NCBI GenBank assembly: GCA_022791215.1
Contig: JAAVYQ010000044.1
Coordinates: 1 to 10,481 of the forward strand
DNA: 10,481 bases
DNA from: Bacilli bacterium
GTDB lineage: Bacteria > Bacillota_I > Bacilli_A > RF39 > UBA660
Direction: 5' to 3'
Shown here: piece by piece, positions 1-6,120 of the stretch
How the letters are laid out: each line of letters starts with the position of its first letter
Numbering within the stretch: position 1 is the stretch's first letter
The notes under the pieces: model-generated
The model's input: only the letters and a program-made list of their open reading frames with translations
Told to the model about the DNA's origin: nothing
The model's database searches: none
Translations under genes and position numbers: made by a program

Positions 1-37
1 CCTTACAAACGTAGTGAAGGAAGGAATGATAAGAAAT

Positions 38-790
38 ATGGAAAAATTAGAAATAAAAAAATGGAAAGATGAAACAAGAAACAATGGAGTATCTGGTGTA
101 ATATTTAAAAGAGGAAACGTGTTATTTGAAATAAGTTTTCAAGGTAATTTAGACTTATACTTTAGAATACAAAGTTCTAAAAAAACTCCACCATTTGAAT
201 TTATAATAGGAAAAGATAATTATAAAACATATGAAATATTTGACTTACTATATAAAGAAGTAACAAATGGCATAACATATTTTGAACTTACAAAAAGCGA
301 AATAGATAAAATAGTTTCAAATGCTGAATTTTTTGGAGAAGATTATCACGAAAAATTAAAAAAACGAGAACTTTATATAAAGACAACAAAAGAAAACGTT
401 TTAAAAGTATCATCTAGAACAGGATTAATCAAAGGTTCAAGTATAATATGGAAAAGTGATGAATACTATGAAGAAGTGGCCCCTTTCTTTAAAATAGATA
501 AATTAGAAAATGCGTATAAAATAACATTTGATATGCCTAAAATTACAAGAGAACTAGAAATTGAAGAAAGAATACTGTATTTTAATAAAAATTATATATC
601 AGTAAGACTAAGAAACAACGGTTCTAGATATGAAATGTATAATATCCCATTTATGAAAATGTTTAATAAACTTATGACATTAGACTTAGAAGATCAACAA
701 ATATATCTAGAAGAATACATAATAGAAGAAATGCAAAAAAGTAGAGAATTAGAAGAAATATTAACAAAAACTAAAAAAATTGGAAGATAA
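38..790 (+). CDS. Hypothetical protein, possibly 5'-truncated by the window edge
   Basis: I do not recognise this protein of about 250 residues. It is hydrophilic, rich in Lys, Glu and Ile, with no signal peptide, membrane segment or Cys pairs, so it is probably cytosolic. The N-terminal half looks beta-rich and the last 40 residues are a charged helix (LEDQQIYLEEYIIEEMQ). I chose ATG at 38 because GAAGGAAGGA lies about 12 nt upstream. However, the frame has no stop back to the window edge, and GTG 14 and ATG 26 are also in frame, so the gene may begin before the window. It ends with TAA only 8 nt before the putative operator of the response-regulator promoter. No terminator is seen between them, so some read-through into the two-component genes is possible. 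Confidence 0.75.
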   Translation: MEKLEIKKWKDETRNNGVSGVIFKRGNVLFEISFQGNLDLYFRIQSSKKTPPFEFIIGKDNYKTYEIFDLLYKEVTNGITYFELTKSEIDKIVSNAEFFGEDYHEKLKKRELYIKTTKENVLKVSSRTGLIKGSSIIWKSDEYYEEVAPFFKIDKLENAYKITFDMPKITRELEIEERILYFNKNYISVRLRNNGSRYEMYNIPFMKMFNKLMTLDLEDQQIYLEEYIIEEMQKSRELEEILTKTKKIGR

Positions 791-798
791 TAAAAATA

Positions 799-831
799 TT
801 TCACACAAAATACACCTTAAACATATATAAT
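799..831 (+). promoter_or_regulatory. Promoter of the two-component operon with 11-bp direct-repeat operator
   Basis: Half-site TTTCACA (799-805) and a weaker half-site ATACACC (810-816) are spaced 11 bp apart. A consensus TATAAT -10 box follows at 826-831. The C of the second half-site lies 13 bp before the first base of the -10. Two other promoters in this window show the same geometry. There is no good -35 box: the repeat sits where a -35 would be, as in activator-dependent PhoB/OmpR-type promoters. The simplest inference is autoregulation by the response regulator encoded just downstream. Confidence 0.68.
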
Positions 832-854
832 GAACAAGAACAGGCGGTGATAAA

Positions 855-1514
855 ATGAATATATTAGTGGTAGACGATGAGATGTTAATAAGGAATGTAA
901 TAAAAGATTACTTAGAAAACGAAGGTTATGAAATATACGAAGCAGAAAATGGACAAGAAGCGATAAGGGTATACAAAGAAGAAAAAATTGACTTAATAAT
1001 ATTAGACATAATGATGCCCAAAATGGATGGTTACGAAACATTAAAAGAACTAAGACGATTAGGAGAAACACCAGTAATAATGTTGACAGCGATGAAAGAA
1101 GAACTAGACAAATTACATGGATTTGACTTAGGAGTAGACGACTATGTAACAAAACCATTCAGTCCAAAAGAATTAGTCGCAAGAGTAAAAGCGATACTAA
1201 AAAGAGACGGAAAAATCAAAGAAATATACCAATACAAAGATTTAAAAATAGACTACAAAGGAAGAAAAGTAACAATCGAAGAAAAAGAAATAGAATTAAC
1301 ACCAAAAGAATATGAACTCTTAACATATTTTATAAAAAATAAAGGAATAGCCTTATCAAGAGAATCATTACTAAATGTAATCTGGGGATACGACTTTTAC
1401 GGAGACTATAGAACAGTTGACACACACATAAAAATGTTAAGAAGAAGTCTAGGCAAATATAGAGATCTAATAAAAACAGTAAGAGCAGTGGGGTATAAAT
1501 ATGAAACAGAATAG
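855..1514 (+). CDS. OmpR/PhoB-family two-component response regulator
   Basis: This is a DNA-binding transcriptional regulator activated by phosphorylation, of normal length (219 aa). The receiver domain (about residues 1-116) carries the acidic pair D7/D8, the phospho-acceptor D51 in LDIMMP, T78 and K100 in the TKPF motif. The winged-helix domain (about 128-218) has the family signatures ELTPKEYELL, WGYDF and the recognition-helix segment RTVDTHIKMLRRSLG, ending in RAVGYKYE. ATG at 855 follows AGGCGGTGAT, a good ribosome binding site. The last 14 nt overlap the start of the histidine kinase gene, which indicates a co-transcribed pair. The 11-bp TTTCACA-like repeats at its own promoter and at two downstream sites are the natural candidates for its binding sites (inference). 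The stimulus is unknown. It cannot be assigned to a named subgroup from sequence alone. Confidence 0.95.
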   Translation: MNILVVDDEMLIRNVIKDYLENEGYEIYEAENGQEAIRVYKEEKIDLIILDIMMPKMDGYETLKELRRLGETPVIMLTAMKEELDKLHGFDLGVDDYVTKPFSPKELVARVKAILKRDGKIKEIYQYKDLKIDYKGRKVTIEEKEIELTPKEYELLTYFIKNKGIALSRESLLNVIWGYDFYGDYRTVDTHIKMLRRSLGKYRDLIKTVRAVGYKYETE

Positions 1515-2898
1515 TATAAGTTTGACCATGCATATATGGTCACATTTAGCTATTTTTCTTACACTAATAATAGCATTCCTATGGATATTTCAAGTATTAT
1601 TTTTCGACATATACTACGAAAGAAGAACCACATCATTAATAGAAAAATTAGCATTAAAAACGAAAATATATTATGAACGAGCCAAAGAAATAACATATTA
1701 TGATGAACTATCATACGAAAACAATGCATGTATACAAATAATAAGAGAAGGAGAAACGATATATAGTTCTAACGGAACAAGAAGAGGATGCTTATATGTA
1801 ACAAACGAAAACGAAGGAACAGTCAACAGTTACATAACGGACTTCATAACAAGTGGGAAAACTAGAAGAAATTACAAAATTATAAATCCAGCATTAAACA
1901 ATGACACACTAATAAGTGCTGTAAAATATGATGAAAACACATATGGATTTATAAACGTATCACTCGAACCCACAGACCCTGCCATAAACATAATAAGAGA
2001 AGAACTAATAGTAATAACAATAATAGTATTCATATCATCATTCTTTTTAGCCTACTATATAAGTAAAAGAATATCGACACCGATACTAAAAATAAATCGA
2101 CGAGCAGCATCATTAGCAAAAGGAGACTTATATACACCATTTGAATCAAATGAATACATAAAAGAAATAAAAGAACTAAGTGATACACTAAACTACACAA
2201 AAGAAGAATTACTAAAAATAAACGAAACAAGAAAAGACTTACTAGCAAATGTATCACATGATCTAAAAACTCCACTAACGATGATAAAAGCATATGCTGA
2301 AACAGCAAGAGACTTAAACAAAAATAACGAAACAAAAAGGGAAGAAAATTTAAACATAATAATAGAAGAAACAGAAAGACTGAATATACTAGTAAATGAC
2401 ATATTAGAATTATCAAAAAATGAGTCAGGAATGGAAACACTAAACAAAGAAAAATTTAATCTAAAAAATGAAATAGAAAGCATAATACATAGATTTGATT
2501 ACCTAAAAGAACAAGAAAACTATAAATTTATATTTGATTGTAATAAAGACATATACATAACTGCTGACAAAAACAAAATAACACAAGTAATATATAACCT
2601 GATAATAAATGCGATCAACTACACAGGAAAAGATAAAAAGGTCATAATAACAATAGAAGAAAAGAAAAAGAATTTAAGAGTATCAATAACTGACACAGGA
2701 AAAGGAATAAATCCAGAAGAAATAAATAAAATTTGGGAAAAATACTATAAAAGCGAAAAAAATCATCAAAGAAATAAAATTGGTACTGGGCTTGGACTAT
2801 CGATAGTCAAAACTATATTAATAAACCATGGATTCAAATATGGAGTTAAAAGTACAAAAGAAAAAGGAACGACATTCTATTTTGACGTAAACATATAA
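1501..2898 (+). CDS. Membrane sensor histidine kinase, partner of the OmpR-type regulator
   Basis: This 465-aa kinase senses an unknown cue and phosphorylates the regulator encoded immediately upstream. In order: TM1 (about 12-36), an extracytoplasmic sensor of about 130 residues (37-167) with two Cys (C77, C97), TM2 (about 168-187), a HAMP linker (about 187-240), a HisKA dimerisation domain with H253 in NVSHDLKTPL, and a HATPase_c domain. The HATPase_c shows the N-box (NLIINAINYT, 366-375), G1 box (DTGKGI, 398-403), the IWEKYYK F-box region and G2 box (GTGLGLS, 428-434). All catalytic signatures are intact. ATG 1501 lies inside the end of the regulator gene, so the two are probably translationally coupled; the upstream AGTGGGG is only a weak ribosome binding site. 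No terminator directly follows. The first strong hairpin downstream is that of the small-RNA element at 3039-3070. Confidence 0.95.
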   Translation: MKQNSISLTMHIWSHLAIFLTLIIAFLWIFQVLFFDIYYERRTTSLIEKLALKTKIYYERAKEITYYDELSYENNACIQIIREGETIYSSNGTRRGCLYVTNENEGTVNSYITDFITSGKTRRNYKIINPALNNDTLISAVKYDENTYGFINVSLEPTDPAINIIREELIVITIIVFISSFFLAYYISKRISTPILKINRRAASLAKGDLYTPFESNEYIKEIKELSDTLNYTKEELLKINETRKDLLANVSHDLKTPLTMIKAYAETARDLNKNNETKREENLNIIIEETERLNILVNDILELSKNESGMETLNKEKFNLKNEIESIIHRFDYLKEQENYKFIFDCNKDIYITADKNKITQVIYNLIINAINYTGKDKKVIITIEEKKKNLRVSITDTGKGINPEEINKIWEKYYKSEKNHQRNKIGTGLGLSIVKTILINHGFKYGVKSTKEKGTTFYFDVNI

Positions 2899-2910
2899 AA
2901 AATATAAAAA

Positions 2911-2943
2911 AATCACAATAATTTCACATTAAACTGATAAAAT
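2911..2943 (+). promoter_or_regulatory. Operator-promoter of small-RNA element 1 (11-bp direct repeat plus -10)
   Basis: Half-sites AATCACA (2911-2917) and TTTCACA (2922-2928) are 11 bp apart. The -10 box TAAAAT lies at 2938-2943, 13 bp after the C of the second half-site. This spacing is identical to that at the response-regulator promoter and at element 2. No canonical -35 is present. Transcription would start near 2950 and run into the element ending at the terminator 3039-3070. It is probably a target of the neighbouring two-component system. Confidence 0.65.
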
Positions 2944-2949
2944 TAAAAA

Positions 2950-3070
2950 CATAAAGAAGGTGATAAATAAAAAGAAAGAAAAGAAAAAATATACAATCCT
3001 CTAAAAACCTATAAAAAATTACATAGATTAAAAACTGTAGAGATACTAAACACAAATAAGTATCTCTTTT
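2950..3070 (+). ncRNA. Candidate small RNA 1 (about 120 nt), one of two near-identical copies
   Basis: Between the operator-promoter and a terminator lies a transcript-sized element with no AUG-started ORF. It shares a 31-nt identical block (2986-3016), an 18-nt identical block (3021-3038) and the overall layout with the element at 4035-4153. The conserved block contains UCCUCU (2997-3002) in an A/U-rich, probably unpaired setting. This is complementary to Shine-Dalgarno sequences such as the UAGAGGA just ahead of the next gene (3112-3118). A purine-rich AAGAAGGTGAT lies near the 5' end (2954-2964). An independent sigma-A promoter for the next gene follows the terminator, which supports a separate transcript rather than a plain leader. 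Alternatives are an attenuated 5' leader or a tiny peptide gene with a non-AUG start. The exact ends are predicted from -10 and terminator positions. Confidence 0.6.
3039..3070 (+). terminator. Intrinsic terminator of small-RNA element 1
   Basis: A 9-bp perfect stem, AGAGATACT (3039-3047) with AGTATCTCT (3059-3067), closes an 11-nt loop and runs into TTTTAATTT. Compared with the terminator of element 2 (AGAGACACT/AGTGTCTCT), one T-A pair is replaced by C-G. This compensatory change supports a real RNA hairpin. It is also the first terminator after the histidine kinase gene. Confidence 0.82.
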
Positions 3071-3072
3071 AA

Positions 3073-3101
3073 TTTACAGAAAATAAAAACAATGATAAAA
3101 T
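3073..3101 (+). promoter_or_regulatory. Sigma-A promoter for the first Tim44-like gene
   Basis: TTTACA (3073-3078), a 17-bp spacer and TAAAAT (3096-3101), with an extended -10 TGA (3093-3095). It lies downstream of the element-1 terminator and gives a short 5' UTR (start near 3108) ahead of the ribosome binding site AGAGGAG (3113-3119). The gene can therefore be expressed independently of the upstream operator-promoter. Confidence 0.7.
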
Positions 3102-3125
3102 AAAATTAAAATAGAGGAGAAAAAC

Positions 3126-3965
3126 ATGAAAAAATATAAAAAAATATTTGGAATAATATTTATGTGTTTAATAGTCTTTTTTGCAGTAAATCTAAAAGCA
3201 GATTCAGGTTGGGATGGAAGCTATGGTGGAGGAGGAAGTAGTTCTTCTAGTGGAGGATCAAGTTGGAGTTCTAGTTCAGGTGGTTCTTACTCTAGTGGAT
3301 CAGACAACCCCATTATAAATATAATCGTACTCATAATATTTGTATATATAATCTATAAAAGTATGACAAAAGCCAAAACTCAAAACAAAGTAACAACAGA
3401 TATGAAGTACAAGATAAGTCCTATTAAAATAGAAGTAATAAAAGAAGTTCTTCCGGATTTTGATAAAAATCAATTTAGACAAACTACATTCAAGATTTAC
3501 AAAGACATACAAGAAGCATGGATGGAGTTTGACTATGAAACATTAAAAGAAAATACAACAAACGAATTATATAATACATATCGTTCAGAATTAATAGCAT
3601 TAAAAGCCAAAAAGCAAAAAAATATTATGAAAGACTTTGAATTACTAGACTTTGAAATAGTGGACATGGAAAAAGGAATAGAGAACATTTCACTAAAAAT
3701 AAGAGCATTAATAAAATGTTACGATTATGTAATAGATAAAAATGAAAAAGTTGTAAGAGGAACAGACAAAAGGAAAGTTGTATATAACTATGAAATGACA
3801 TTCACAAAAGGCTTAAGCAAAAATAAAAACAAATGTCCAAACTGTAATGCACCATTAGAAAAAGAAAACACATCTATATGTCCATACTGTAACTCAACAG
3901 TAATAAACACTAATTACGACTGGGTATTATCAAAAAAACAAATGATTTCACAAGAAATGGAATAG
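3126..3965 (+). CDS. Tim44-like domain membrane protein with C-terminal zinc ribbon (paralogue A)
   Basis: This 279-aa membrane protein has a signal peptide (about 1-25, KKYKK then a hydrophobic core ending LKADS), an exported low-complexity Gly/Ser segment (about 26-60) and one TM helix (about 62-78). A cytosolic Tim44-like domain follows (about 105-230; LPDFDKNQF, IQEAWMEFDYETLKENTTNELYNTYRSEL). Last comes a zinc ribbon with C237/C240 and C252/C255 (CPNC, CPYC) and a conserved YDWVLSK tail. Tim44-like domains bind membranes or partner proteins; related bacterial proteins are annotated as zinc-ribbon transport proteins, but their function is not established. It is clearly paralogous to the gene at 6121 and more distantly to the one at 5416. 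AGAGGAG six bases before ATG fixes the start. It lies between the two small-RNA elements and beside an SPFH gene, suggesting a membrane-stress or surface-assembly role (inference). Confidence 0.85.
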   Translation: MKKYKKIFGIIFMCLIVFFAVNLKADSGWDGSYGGGGSSSSSGGSSWSSSSGGSYSSGSDNPIINIIVLIIFVYIIYKSMTKAKTQNKVTTDMKYKISPIKIEVIKEVLPDFDKNQFRQTTFKIYKDIQEAWMEFDYETLKENTTNELYNTYRSELIALKAKKQKNIMKDFELLDFEIVDMEKGIENISLKIRALIKCYDYVIDKNEKVVRGTDKRKVVYNYEMTFTKGLSKNKNKCPNCNAPLEKENTSICPYCNSTVINTNYDWVLSKKQMISQEME

Positions 3966-3973
3966 TTTACAGA

Positions 3974-4028
3974 CTTCACAAAATAAACTTATCTATTTCA
4001 CATAAATTTCACTTTAGACTGGTAGAAT
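3974..4028 (+). promoter_or_regulatory. Operator-promoter of small-RNA element 2, best copy of the direct repeat
   Basis: TTTCACA (3996-4002) and TTTCACT (4007-4013) form an 11-bp direct repeat. TAGAAT (4023-4028) is the -10, again 13 bp after the C of the second half-site. A further half-site CTTCACA (3974-3980) lies exactly two periods (22 bp) upstream, on the same helical face. This suggests room for more than one regulator dimer. No canonical -35 is present. The predicted regulator is the OmpR-type protein encoded at 855-1514. Confidence 0.7.
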
Positions 4029-4034
4029 AATAAA

Positions 4035-4153
4035 CATGAAAGGAGAAGTGATAAATTAATAAAAAGAAAGCAAAATATACAATCCTCTAAAAACCTATAA
4101 AATCACATAGATTAAAAACTGTTAAGAGACACTAGTTACTGAGTGTCTCTTTT
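4035..4153 (+). ncRNA. Candidate small RNA 2 (about 120 nt), second copy of the twin element
   Basis: The architecture matches element 1: operator-promoter, a purine-rich Shine-Dalgarno-like AAAGGAG (4039-4045), the 31-nt block (4072-4102) including UCCUCU (4083-4088), the 18-nt block (4105-4122), and a terminator. It differs from element 1 by a 6-nt indel in the A-rich segment, a 2-nt indel, and substitutions including the compensatory terminator pair. Divergence lies mostly outside the two core blocks, as expected if the core is functional. The only AUG (4036) opens a 7-codon frame that element 1 lacks. A separate promoter for the SPFH gene follows the terminator. As with element 1, an attenuated leader is the main alternative. 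Confidence 0.6.
4124..4153 (+). terminator. Intrinsic terminator of small-RNA element 2
   Basis: A 10-bp stem, AAGAGACACT (4124-4133) with AGTGTCTCTT (4142-4151), has an 8-nt loop and a following TTTTAATT. It covaries with the terminator of element 1 at one base pair. Confidence 0.82.
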
Positions 4154-4167
4154 AATTGAAAAAAATA

Positions 4168-4196
4168 ATGACTAATAATAATTAACATGATAAAAT
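4168..4196 (+). promoter_or_regulatory. Sigma-A promoter for the SPFH gene
   Basis: ATGACT (4168-4173), a 17-bp spacer and TAAAAT (4191-4196), with extended -10 TGA (4188-4190). The -35 matches TTGACA at four of six positions. It sits after the element-2 terminator, as the equivalent promoter does at 3073-3101, so the whole intergenic arrangement appears duplicated. Confidence 0.62.
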
Positions 4197-4226
4197 AGAA
4201 TATATAAAGAAAGGTAAGTGATATAA

Positions 4227-5414
4227 ATGGGCTTAATAAAAGCATTAACTACATCAGTTTCAAGTGGCTTAGGAGATCAATTTAAAGAATTTATAGTATG
4301 TCCTGAAACTGAGAAAAATGTACTAATACAAAGAGGAGAAGTAAGACACGGAGAAGGAAATAGAAAACCAAGTGAAGGAATAATAACTAATGGAAGTGCA
4401 ATAGTAGTTCCTGAAGGAATGTGCATGATGATAATAGACAACGGAGCGATAACAGAGTTTACTGCAGAAACGGGAACATATAAATACGACAACGAATCTG
4501 AACCTACAGTATTTGAAGGAGGATTCTTCAAAGGAATAGGAGCCACAATAAAAACCATAGGAAAACGTATAACATATGGAGGACAAACAGCACATGACCA
4601 AAGGGTATACTACATAAATACAAAAGTAATACCAGGGAACAAATTTGGTAGTCCACAACCTAAAAAAATAACTGACGAAAAATATGGAATGGTAGAAGTA
4701 ACATTCTTTGGAGAATATGCTTTCCAAGTAGTAGATCCAGCGAGACTAATATCAAGTGTAATTGGATCAAACGCTAAAGATTCAATAACATACGAAGAAG
4801 TAATAGGTAGTCAACTAAAAACAAAATTCATAGAGAAAATAACTGAAGCAATATCAGTAGTAATGAGACGTCATAAAGTATCATTTGGAGATATGGGAAT
4901 GTATGGTTCAGACATATCAGAAGAGATGAATAGATGCTTAGATGAAACATGGAAACAAAACTATGGATTAATAATAACAGACGTAGCAATAGGAGATATA
5001 AACCTTACCGACGAATCAATGAAAAGAATAAACAAAATCGACGATGCTACAATATTTAGTGACAAGAATTTACAATCTGGATTGATGGCAAATGCAGCAA
5101 GTGAAGCTATGATAAATGCATCTAAAAACGAAAATGGTGCAATGATGGGATTTGCAGGAATGAACTTAGCAGGACAAAATGCAAGCAACATGATGAATGC
5201 AGTAAACACAGGCGTGCAAACTGAAACAACAACAAAAGAAACAGGAATGCCAGAATCAGGTACAATATTTGCTAGTAATACTGAAACAATAGAAACAAAT
5301 AAAGAAACAACTAATGTTACAACAGAAGAAACTCCAAAAGCCAAATTTTGTTCAAACTGTGGAACTCCAGTAACTGGAAAATTCTGTTCAAACTGTGGAC
5401 AAGAAATAAAGTAA
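4227..5414 (+). CDS. SPFH (stomatin/prohibitin) domain protein of the YdjI type with C-terminal zinc ribbon
   Basis: This 395-aa protein belongs to the YdjI/COG4260 group (stomatin/prohibitin-like with C-terminal Zn ribbon). The SPFH region spans about residues 20-265. It includes the family segment KYGMVEVTFFGEYAFQVVDP (153-172) and the FEGGFFKG segment (96-103). A Gly/Ala/Met-rich region follows (about 285-330), then a Thr/Glu-rich linker (331-372) and a zinc ribbon with C375/C378 and C387/C390 (CSNCGTP, CSNCGQE). It has no signal peptide or TM, so it is probably a cytosolic protein that binds the membrane inner face and oligomerises. In Bacillus subtilis, YdjI is encoded with pspA, ydjG and ydjH and helps PspA act at the membrane. 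Here Tim44-like/zinc-ribbon genes take that neighbourhood and no pspA is in view. AAAGG lies 12 nt before ATG. It ends one base before the next start, so the two form an operon. Confidence 0.88.
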   Translation: MGLIKALTTSVSSGLGDQFKEFIVCPETEKNVLIQRGEVRHGEGNRKPSEGIITNGSAIVVPEGMCMMIIDNGAITEFTAETGTYKYDNESEPTVFEGGFFKGIGATIKTIGKRITYGGQTAHDQRVYYINTKVIPGNKFGSPQPKKITDEKYGMVEVTFFGEYAFQVVDPARLISSVIGSNAKDSITYEEVIGSQLKTKFIEKITEAISVVMRRHKVSFGDMGMYGSDISEEMNRCLDETWKQNYGLIITDVAIGDINLTDESMKRINKIDDATIFSDKNLQSGLMANAASEAMINASKNENGAMMGFAGMNLAGQNASNMMNAVNTGVQTETTTKETGMPESGTIFASNTETIETNKETTNVTTEETPKAKFCSNCGTPVTGKFCSNCGQEIK

Positions 5415-5415
5415 T

Positions 5416-5949
5416 ATGAAAGAAGAAATATTAAAATACGATCCAGAGTTCACAGAAAGTAACTTTAAAACATTTATAGACAATGTATTCATACAAATAC
5501 ATCTATCCATAATGACAAAAGAAATAGAAAATATAAGACACTTTGTAACTGAAGAAATATATGAAAAAATAGAAAACAAAGTGAAACTCCTAAACGAAAA
5601 AAATGTAATACAAATGTATGACGAAATTAACGTAAAAGAAACACACATAGAAAGTGTAGAAATAGTAGAAGGAAAAATCATTATCCAAGTAAAACTTATA
5701 AGTAGATATATGGATTACCTTATAAATGAAGATGGAGATTATGTAAGTGGTAATAATAAACATAGAATACAAAAAGAAAACAACTTAATATTTACAAAAA
5801 TAATAGATGCAGAAAAACTAAAATCAGTAAGAAAATGTCCAGGATGTGGAGTAACATTAGACATAAATAGAAGTGGTAAATGTGAATACTGTGGAAGTAC
5901 ATTTGATTTAGATAAAAAAGGATGGATTTTAACTACACTGGAAGTTTAA
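5416..5949 (+). CDS. Soluble Tim44-like domain protein with C-terminal zinc ribbon
   Basis: This 177-aa protein resembles the cytosolic halves of the two membrane paralogues but has no signal peptide or TM helix. The Tim44-like part covers about residues 8-135: KYDPEFTESNF corresponds to LPDFDKNQF, and YMDYLINEDGDYVSG to YDYVIDKNEKVVRG. The zinc ribbon has C141/C144 and C156/C159 (CPGCG, CEYCG), followed by GWILTTLEV in place of DWVLSK. The ATG lies one base after the SPFH stop codon, with only a weak purine tract upstream, so translation is probably coupled to the SPFH gene. The tight coupling suggests a physical or functional partner of the SPFH protein (inference). The IQEAW segment of the paralogues is poorly conserved here (FIQIHLSI). 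No clear intrinsic terminator follows. Confidence 0.78.
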   Translation: MKEEILKYDPEFTESNFKTFIDNVFIQIHLSIMTKEIENIRHFVTEEIYEKIENKVKLLNEKNVIQMYDEINVKETHIESVEIVEGKIIIQVKLISRYMDYLINEDGDYVSGNNKHRIQKENNLIFTKIIDAEKLKSVRKCPGCGVTLDINRSGKCEYCGSTFDLDKKGWILTTLEV

Positions 5950-6120
5950 ATGCAAATTAAAAAATTAAGGTGCCTTTAATGCAAGGTGCCAATTAACCAA
6001 ATAGGAATAGACTTAAGCAAAGCAAATGCAAATACTGAGAGATGACATACATTAGCCGAGTGGTTAATTCAAAAGAATAAAAGTATTAAAAATATTTGAA
6101 TTATTATAAAGGAGTTCATA
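5950..6120 (+). promoter_or_regulatory. Structured 171-nt leader upstream of the second membrane Tim44-like gene
   Basis: No ORF of note. The direct repeat AAGGTGCC occurs at 5967-5974 and 5983-5990. The stretch 6051-6073 can join three mutually exclusive helices: AATTAACCA (5991-5999) with TGGTTAATT (6061-6069), a local hairpin ATTAGCC/GGTTAAT (6051-6057/6062-6068, one G-U), and TAATTCAAA (6065-6073) with TTTGAATTA (6095-6103), which ends just before the ribosome binding site AAAGGAG (6108-6114). It lacks the TTTCACA operator and the twin small-RNA core found before the other two genes of the cluster. No convincing promoter was found. It may be a regulatory leader, or simply A/T-rich spacer. 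Confidence 0.4.

Noticed and set aside
3946..3952. A further TTTCACA inside the end of the first Tim44-like gene
   Set aside because: It is 28 bp from the next half-site, out of the 11-bp phase, and lies in coding sequence, so I do not count it as part of the operator.
5967..6060. Resemblance to a TPP riboswitch (GGTGCC and CTGAGAGATGA segments)
   Set aside because: The second half of the TPP consensus (the conserved CUGAUC and GCGUAGGGA segments) is missing, and the downstream gene has no link to thiamine.
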